A DNA stretch of 11,231 nt, taken from NCBI GenBank assembly GCA_903921835.1, contig CAIXRL010000815.1, forward strand, positions 1 to 11,231. The letters run 5' to 3'. The stretch's first letter is position 1, and each line of letters begins with the position of its first letter. The position numbers and the translations under genes are program-made. Under the pieces are notes generated by a model. It searched no databases. It had not been told where the DNA came from and saw only the letters and a list, made by a program, of their open reading frames with translations. Origin of the DNA: Candidatus Eiseniibacteriota bacterium. Its GTDB lineage: Bacteria > Eisenbacteria > RBG-16-71-46. Positions 6,680 to 11,231 of the stretch are shown one piece after another.

Positions 6680-8479
6680 GTGACCCGGGCCGCGCCCCGA
6701 ACGCGGGCCGCGGCCCGGGAGTCAGGAGCGGCCATTCCATCCCCGACCGACCGCCTGCTGCACCTGGCCCGCCCCTACCGCGGCGGCCTGTTCTGGGGCG
6801 CCCTGTGCGTCGCCTCTGCGAACGCCATCTCGCTCGCCCAGCCACAGGTCCTGCGCCTCGCCGTGGACGACCTCTACCACGGCGTCAACGCCGCCAAGCT
6901 CGGGCGCTACGCCGTCATCATCTTCGTCATCGCGGTTGCCGCGGGAGTGTTCAAGTACGCGATGCGCCAGTGGATCATCGCGATCTCGCGCCGGCTCGAG
7001 TTCGACCTGCGCAACCGGCTGTTCGAGCACCTCCAGACGCTGCCCGTGCCGTGGTTCCAGTCGCACCGCACCGGCGAGATCATGTCGATCGCGACGAACG
7101 ACATGTCCGCCGTGCGCACCATGCTGGGGCCGGGCGTGATGTACGCGGTGAACACGCTCACCGTGGGCGTCGTCTCGATCGGTTTCATGATCGCCATCAG
7201 TCCGCGGCTGACGATGTACGCGCTGTTGCCACTGCCCCTGGTGTCGTTCTCGGTCTGGTTTTTCGGCAATCGCATCCACCGCCGCTTCGAACGCGTGCAG
7301 GAGTGCTTCGCGCGCCTTTCGGCGCACGTGCAGGAGAACCTGGGCGGCATGCGCGTGGTGCGCGCCTTCGCCGCCGAGCGCCGCGAGACCGGCATGTTCG
7401 CCGAGTTGAACGACGCCTACCTCACGGACAACCTGCAGCTCATTCGCACGTCCGGCTTCTTCTCCCCCTCGCTGGCGTTCTTCTCGGGACTCGGAGCGTT
7501 GCTCGCGCTGTGGATCGGTGGCCGCGAGGCCGTCGCGGGGCACATCACGCTCGGCCAGTTCGTCGCGTTCACGGTCTACCTCGGCATGCTCAACTGGCCG
7601 ATGGTGGCGCTCGGCTGGGTGATCAACATCTTCCAGCGCGGCCTGGCGTCGTTCCGCCGCATCACCGACATCCTCGACGAGGCGCCCGCGATCGCCAGTC
7701 CGCCCGCGGCGCGCCGCCCCGATGCGGCCCGGGGCGAACTCGAGTTCCGCTCGCTCACCTTCACCTATCCCGGCGCCGGCGAGCCCGCGCTGCACGACGT
7801 GTCGTTCCATGTGCCCGCCGGCTCCACCGTCGCACTCGTCGGGCGCACCGGCTCGGGCAAGAGCACGGTGCTCGCGCTTCTGCCGCGGCTCTTCGACCCG
7901 CCGGCGGGAACGGTGCTGCTGGACGGCGTGGACGTGCGTGAATACGACCTGGCGTGGCTGCGCGCGCAGCTGGCGGTCGTGCCGCAGGAGCCGTTCCTGT
8001 TCTCCGCCACCATCGCCGGGAACATCGCGTACGGCGTGCCGGCAGAGGACGCGGGGGCGATCCGCGCCGCCGCGCGCGTCGCGCGACTCGAGGAGGACGT
8101 CGACCGCTTCCCCGACGACTTCGCCACCCGCGTCGGCGAGCGCGGCATCACGCTCTCGGGGGGCCAGAAGCAGCGGGCGGCGATCGCCCGGGCGCTGCTG
8201 CGCGCCGCGCCGGTGCTGCTGCTCGACGACTGCCTGTCGAGCGTGGACACGCAGACCGAGGAGGCCATCCTGGAGGGCCTGCGCCAGGAGATGCGACGGC
8301 GCACGACGCTCGTCGTCTCGCACCGCGTCAGCACCGTGCGCGAAGCGGACGTCATCCTGGTCTTCGAGGAGGGCACCATCGTCGAGCGCGGCCGGCACGA
8401 GGAGCTGCTCGCGCTGGACGGGCGCTACGCGGCCCTGCATCGCGCGCAGCAGCTCGAGGAGGAGATCGAGGCCTCGTGA
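6680..8479 (+). CDS. ABC exporter half-transporter, degenerate-site subunit
   Basis: 599-residue type I ABC exporter subunit, one six-helix membrane domain fused to one ATPase domain, in the inner membrane. Approximate helices: 36-58, 77-97, 152-173, 177-196, 262-282 and 293-313. ATPase motifs: Walker A GRTGSGKST (Lys394), Q loop VPQEPF, canonical signature LSGGQ (492-496), Walker B LLLLDDCLSSVD with Asp517 where the catalytic Glu normally stands, and switch His548 (VSHRVST). Asp in that place with a downstream partner carrying Glu is the pattern of heterodimeric exporters such as TM287/288, BmrCD and MdlAB. The substrate (lipid, drug or peptide) cannot be inferred. The GTG start at 6680 lacks a clear ribosome site and lies 4 nt after the barrel gene stop, so coupling is likely. 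The first 30 residues are Arg/Ala-rich and weakly supported. Confidence 0.93.
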   Translation: MTRAAPRTRAAARESGAAIPSPTDRLLHLARPYRGGLFWGALCVASANAISLAQPQVLRLAVDDLYHGVNAAKLGRYAVIIFVIAVAAGVFKYAMRQWIIAISRRLEFDLRNRLFEHLQTLPVPWFQSHRTGEIMSIATNDMSAVRTMLGPGVMYAVNTLTVGVVSIGFMIAISPRLTMYALLPLPLVSFSVWFFGNRIHRRFERVQECFARLSAHVQENLGGMRVVRAFAAERRETGMFAELNDAYLTDNLQLIRTSGFFSPSLAFFSGLGALLALWIGGREAVAGHITLGQFVAFTVYLGMLNWPMVALGWVINIFQRGLASFRRITDILDEAPAIASPPAARRPDAARGELEFRSLTFTYPGAGEPALHDVSFHVPAGSTVALVGRTGSGKSTVLALLPRLFDPPAGTVLLDGVDVREYDLAWLRAQLAVVPQEPFLFSATIAGNIAYGVPAEDAGAIRAAARVARLEEDVDRFPDDFATRVGERGITLSGGQKQRAAIARALLRAAPVLLLDDCLSSVDTQTEEAILEGLRQEMRRRTTLVVSHRVSTVREADVILVFEEGTIVERGRHEELLALDGRYAALHRAQQLEEEIEAS

Positions 8480-10293
8480 GCGAGCACGACGAGGAAACCG
8501 GCAGAGCCTACGACCATCGGCTCATGCGGCGGCTGACCGCCTACCTGCATCCCTATCGCATGCAGGTGGCGTTCGCCATCGTCGTCACGCTCGCCCAGGC
8601 CGCCGTGCAGCTCACGTTTCCCTGGCTCACCAAGGAAGCGATCGACCTCGGCATCCGCCACCGCGACACCTACACGCTGGACCGCATCGCGCTGGTCTAC
8701 CTGACCGCGCTGCTCGCGGCGTTCGTGCTCGGCTACCTGCAGGCGCAGGTGATGCAGCGGGTCGGCCAGAACGTGATGCGGGACCTGCGCACGGCCATGT
8801 TCCGCCACCTGCAGCGCCTGCCGGTGCCGTTCTACGACCGCAATCCCATCGGCCGGCTCATGACGCGCGTCACGAACGACGTGGACGTGCTCAACGAGCT
8901 GTTCACCTCGGGCGTGGACGCGCTCTTCGGCGACGTGTTCATGCTGGTCGGCATCGTGTTCGCGATGGCGCGGCTCAACGTCGAGCTGCTCGCGGTCACG
9001 TTCTCCGTGCTGCCGCTCATCTTCATCGTCACGCTCACCTTCCGCGCCAAGGTGCGGCGCGTGTTCCGCGAGGTCCGCACGCAGCTCGCGCGGATGAACG
9101 CGTTCCTCAACGAGAATCTCTCGGGCATGAGCACCGTGCAGCTCATGGGGCGCGAGGGACGCAACGCCCGGCAGTTCCGCGACATCAACGCCGACCACCG
9201 CGACGCCAACCTGCTCGCGAACACGTACCACGCGGTCTTCTTCCCGCTGCTCGAACTGGTGAGCGCGATCGCGCTGGCGCTCATCATCTGGTACGGCGGC
9301 CGGCAGGTGATGTGGACCGGCATCACGCTCGGCACCCTGGTGGCGTTCATCCAGTACACGCAACGCTTCTTCCGCCCCATCTCCGACCTGTCCGAGAAGT
9401 ACGGCATCCTGCAGCAGGCCATGGCCTCCTCGGAGCGCATCTTCGCGCTGCTCGACACGCCGCCCGACGACGCCGCGCTCCCACTCGACGGCGCGCCGGC
9501 GCCGTTGCCCGCGCCCGAGCCGCGCCCGCACGGGATCCGGGTCGAGTTCGATCACGTCTGGTTCGCGTACGACGCCGAGCACTGGGTGCTGCAGGACGTC
9601 ACGTTCACGCTGGAGCCCGGCGAGAAGCTCGCTCTCGTGGGTGCGACCGGCTCGGGCAAGACCACGCTCACGAGCCTGCTGCTGCGCTTCTACACCGCGC
9701 AGCGCGGCGAGATCCGCGTGGACGGCGTGCCGCTGGGGCGGTGGGACCCCGAGGCGCTGCGCCGCCGGATCGGCTTCGTGCTGCAGGACGTGTTCCTGTT
9801 CAGCGGCACGGTGCTCGCCAACCTGCGCATGGGCGAGGAGCGGCTCGACGACGAGACCCTGCGCCAGGCCGCGCGCGAAGTGCACGCCCACGCGTTCGTG
9901 GAACGGCTCCCGGGCGGCTGGGACGCGCCGGTGCGCGAACGGGGCGCCACGCTCTCCGCGGGCCAGAAGCAGCTGCTTTCGTTCGCCCGCGCGCTCGCCC
10001 GCGACCCCGACCTGCTGGTGCTGGACGAGGCCACATCCAGCGTGGACACGCACACCGAGCGGCTGATCCAGACGGCGCTGCAGCGTCTGATGCAGGGGCG
10101 AACCAGCCTGGTGATCGCGCACCGGCTCTCGACCATCCAGGACGTGGACCGCATCGTCGTTCTGCATCACGGCCGTGTGCGCGAAGCCGGAACGCACGCC
10201 GAGCTGCTCGCGCTCGGGGGCCTGTACACCCGGCTCTACCAGCTCCAGTTCCTCGGCGCGAAGAGCACTGCCGCAGTGATCCAGCAGGAATGA
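8476..10293 (+). CDS. ABC exporter half-transporter, catalytic-site subunit
   Basis: 605-residue partner of the preceding gene. GTG 8476 overlaps its TGA (GTGA), with GAGG at 8468-8471 as ribosome site, so the two are translationally coupled and likely made in equal amounts. An N-terminal six-helix exporter domain (about residues 20-320) is followed by an ATPase domain with Walker A GATGSGKTT (Lys395), Q loop LQDVF, altered signature LSAGQ (493-497), complete Walker B LLVLDEATSSVD (catalytic Glu518) and switch His549 (AHRLST). In the dimer, this subunit's Walker motifs plus the partner's LSGGQ form the working ATP site. The partner's Asp517 plus this LSAGQ form the degenerate one. Similar LSxGQ variants occur in MdlB- and YheH-type subunits. 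A much longer open frame upstream to 7954 is the shadow of the first gene. Confidence 0.93.
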   Translation: MSEHDEETGRAYDHRLMRRLTAYLHPYRMQVAFAIVVTLAQAAVQLTFPWLTKEAIDLGIRHRDTYTLDRIALVYLTALLAAFVLGYLQAQVMQRVGQNVMRDLRTAMFRHLQRLPVPFYDRNPIGRLMTRVTNDVDVLNELFTSGVDALFGDVFMLVGIVFAMARLNVELLAVTFSVLPLIFIVTLTFRAKVRRVFREVRTQLARMNAFLNENLSGMSTVQLMGREGRNARQFRDINADHRDANLLANTYHAVFFPLLELVSAIALALIIWYGGRQVMWTGITLGTLVAFIQYTQRFFRPISDLSEKYGILQQAMASSERIFALLDTPPDDAALPLDGAPAPLPAPEPRPHGIRVEFDHVWFAYDAEHWVLQDVTFTLEPGEKLALVGATGSGKTTLTSLLLRFYTAQRGEIRVDGVPLGRWDPEALRRRIGFVLQDVFLFSGTVLANLRMGEERLDDETLRQAAREVHAHAFVERLPGGWDAPVRERGATLSAGQKQLLSFARALARDPDLLVLDEATSSVDTHTERLIQTALQRLMQGRTSLVIAHRLSTIQDVDRIVVLHHGRVREAGTHAELLALGGLYTRLYQLQFLGAKSTAAVIQQE

Positions 10294-10300
10294 CGTCATT
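10289..10300. promoter_or_regulatory. 12-bp perfect palindrome over the exporter stop codon
   Basis: AATGACGTCATT reads the same on both strands and contains the TGA of the second exporter gene. It lies 30 nt upstream of the tandem repeats in front of the cupin regulator. It could be a regulator-binding site. Part of the symmetry is forced by coding and stop sequence, and chance is not excluded. Confidence 0.25.
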
Positions 10301-10329
10301 TGCGACTGAACTTCGTTTGATGCTCTATC

Positions 10330-10345
10330 TTGACTTCTTGACTTC
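10330..10345 (+). repeat. Tandem TTGACTTC repeats at the regulator promoter
   Basis: TTGACTTC occurs twice head to tail (10330-10337, 10338-10345), with a related TTGAGCTT at 10349-10356. The second copy supplies the -35 box. The spare first copy could be an operator half-site, for instance for autoregulation by the XRE protein. Confidence 0.4.
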
Positions 10346-10366
10346 AGCTTGAGCTTTTCATAGAAT
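10338..10366 (+). promoter_or_regulatory. Strong sigma70-type promoter of the XRE-cupin gene
   Basis: TTGACT (10338-10343), 17-nt spacer, TAGAAT (10361-10366): five of six consensus matches in each box at ideal spacing. It sits in a conspicuously AT-rich 129-nt gap in otherwise GC-rich DNA, about 57 nt before the ATG. The regulator is therefore probably transcribed independently of the exporter genes. No terminator is visible between the exporter and this promoter, so read-through is also possible. Confidence 0.75.
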
Positions 10367-10422
10367 TGTAAACAGAATGCCTCCACTCGGCCTGCAGTTG
10401 TGCGTTTCATCCTGGAGGTAAC

Positions 10423-11034
10423 ATGCAACTGGGTAAGAAGATCCGTGACCTCCGATTGCGGCGTGGCATGACCGTCCAGCAGCTCGCCCACGCGACCGAC
10501 CTCTCCAAGGGGTTCATCAGCCAGGTCGAGAACAGCCGGACGTCGCCGTCGCTCGCGACCCTGCAGGGCCTCGCCCGCTCACTCGAAACCTCGGTCGCCT
10601 ACCTGGTCGTCGAGGAAGAGCAGGCTCCGCATGTCGTGCGCGCCGGCGAGCGTCCGCGACTGCAGGTCGGCGGCGCCGCGTCGAGTGTCGAGGTGCTGTC
10701 GGCGCAACCCAGGCGGAACCTCGAGCTGCTCCTGGTCGAGCTCGCCCCCGGCACTACCTCCGGCGAGAAGCGCCACTACCATCACGGCGAGGAAGTCGTG
10801 CTCTGCCTCGAGGGCAGCATCACGCTCACCTGCGGGGAACACGTGCTCGGACTGGAGACGGGTGACTCGTGCCACTACGATGGCCGCGTGCCGCACGCCA
10901 TGCAGAACGCCGGGGCCGGCCCGGCCCGCATACTCATCGCCCTGACACCGGCGGCGCTCGAACCGCTTACCCACGCGCAGGGAGCCGCCCTGCACACGAT
11001 CGACTCCGACATCGCGTACGATTCGACGCCCTGA
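10423..11034 (+). CDS. XRE-family transcriptional regulator with C-terminal cupin domain
   Basis: 203-residue DNA-binding regulator. Residues about 5-60 form an XRE/Cro-type helix-turn-helix: KKIRDLRLRRGMTVQQLA, then DLSKGFISQVE, then SPSLATLQ and LAR. Residues about 105-178 form a cupin barrel with the metal/ligand motif HYHHGEEVVLCLEG (His-x-His...Glu...Gly) and second motif GDSCHYDGRVPHAMQN. Proteins of this architecture (PuuR type) usually repress genes for uptake, breakdown or efflux of a small molecule sensed by the cupin. Ribosome site GGAGG (10414-10418) is 4 nt before the ATG. It lies downstream of the exporter genes on the same strand and is a candidate controller of them or of itself; the ligand is unknown. 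Confidence 0.92.
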   Translation: MQLGKKIRDLRLRRGMTVQQLAHATDLSKGFISQVENSRTSPSLATLQGLARSLETSVAYLVVEEEQAPHVVRAGERPRLQVGGAASSVEVLSAQPRRNLELLLVELAPGTTSGEKRHYHHGEEVVLCLEGSITLTCGEHVLGLETGDSCHYDGRVPHAMQNAGAGPARILIALTPAALEPLTHAQGAALHTIDSDIAYDSTP

Positions 11035-11063
11035 CCGTCGGCCCGCGTCCCTTCTGGATTCTC

Positions 11064-11097
11064 CGACGGCGGCCGCCCCGGCCGCCGTCGCCCTTTT
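11064..11097 (+). terminator. Intrinsic terminator after the XRE-cupin gene
   Basis: A perfect 12-bp stem (11064-11075 with 11079-11090, arm CGACGGCGGCCG), loop CCC, then CCC and TTTT (11094-11097). It begins 29 nt after the regulator's stop codon. The T-run is short but the stem is very strong. Confidence 0.85.
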
Positions 11098-11103
11098 CGC
11101 AGC

Positions 11104-11151
11104 CCGGACCATTCATGAACCGCAAGCCGAGAGTGCGGGATGTGCGTCAGC
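11104..11151 (+). repeat. 48-nt structured repeat, copy B
   Basis: Second copy of the 5383-5430 repeat (44/48), same strand. Hairpin: CCGCA (11120-11124), loop AGCCGAGAG, TGCGG (11134-11138). Relative to copy A the changes 11124/11134 (A-T for G-C) and 11110/11146 (C-G for G-C) are compensatory. It begins 6 nt after the T-run of the terminator, just as copy A begins 6 nt after the long palindrome. Confidence 0.75.
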
Positions 11152-11169
11152 CGCAAGAAGACCGGCCGG

Positions 11170-11215
11170 CCGGACCCACCTTCGGTGGGTGCCCCGGAAC
11201 CGTGTTGTCAACACG
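11170..11215 (+). other. Two consecutive hairpins at the right edge
   Basis: First hairpin: ACCCACC (11174-11180), loop TTC, GGTGGGT (11184-11190), with outer CCGG arms (11170-11173 and 11194-11197) around a GCC bulge. Second: CGTGTT (11201-11206), loop GTC, AACACG (11210-11215). They follow repeat copy B directly and have no T-run, so they look like parts of a folded RNA or mobile-element end rather than terminators. The stretch continues past the window edge. Confidence 0.5.
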
Positions 11216-11231
11216 ATGAGGACAGCGGCCG

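Noticed and set aside
7722..10352. 876-codon plus-strand frame through both exporter genes
   Set aside because: A shifted-frame shadow rich in Arg, Ala and Ser; the true frames show complete ABC motifs.
8425..10491. 688-codon minus-strand frame opposite the second exporter gene
   Set aside because: Antisense shadow with no domain signature or ribosome site.
11170..11197. Second terminator at the right edge
   Set aside because: The hairpin is stable but no T-run follows.
11115..11219. Short peptide MNRKPRVRDV... from repeat copy B, also seen in copy A
   Set aside because: The three in-frame differences all change the amino acid and the peptides diverge after about 12 residues; no ribosome-binding site precedes either ATG.
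1..11231. CRISPR array, tRNA or rRNA genes
   Set aside because: No regularly spaced repeats, cloverleaf or rRNA-like sequence seen on either strand.

Overview
The window is very GC-rich, with third codon positions almost all G or C. It has a signal-peptide-bearing outer-membrane barrel gene, sigma70-like promoters, and AUG/GUG starts behind GGAGG-type ribosome sites. This points to a GC-rich Gram-negative (diderm) bacterium; the sequence alone does not place it in a phylum. No CRISPR array, tRNA, rRNA, transposase or phage gene was seen.

Layout. (1) Positions 1-1752, minus strand: a tight three-gene run read right to left. It holds a D-2-hydroxyacid dehydrogenase, a 79-codon ORF that keeps only the two ends of a MobA-type nucleotidyltransferase, and the N-terminal 170 codons of diaminopimelate decarboxylase (lysA), which runs off the left edge. 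The mini-ORF and lysA overlap by ATGA. (2) Positions 1943-5218, plus strand: a 1091-residue soluble hybrid histidine kinase with about five PAS domains, HisKA, HATPase and a C-terminal receiver. (3) Positions 5219-5694: a gene-free stretch with a 157-nt element bounded by perfect 22-bp inverted repeats, then a 48-nt repeat that recurs at 11104-11151, then a leader with a candidate promoter. (4) Positions 5695-10293, plus strand: an outer-membrane barrel protein followed 4 nt later by two overlapping half-transporter ABC exporter genes. The two ABC proteins show the asymmetric ATP-site pattern of heterodimeric exporters. (5) Positions 10423-11034: an XRE-cupin regulator with its own strong promoter, then a clear intrinsic terminator and the second copy of the 48-nt repeat. 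Structured, gene-free DNA then runs to the right edge.

How the parts may work together: the barrel and exporter genes look like one transcription unit, and the cupin regulator next to it is a plausible ligand-responsive controller, though no operator is proven. The kinase has no partner regulator here. The least explained feature is the 48-nt repeat. Its two copies differ at four positions, and these form two complementary pairs in one hairpin register. This suggests that a folded RNA or DNA structure, rather than a peptide, is being kept.
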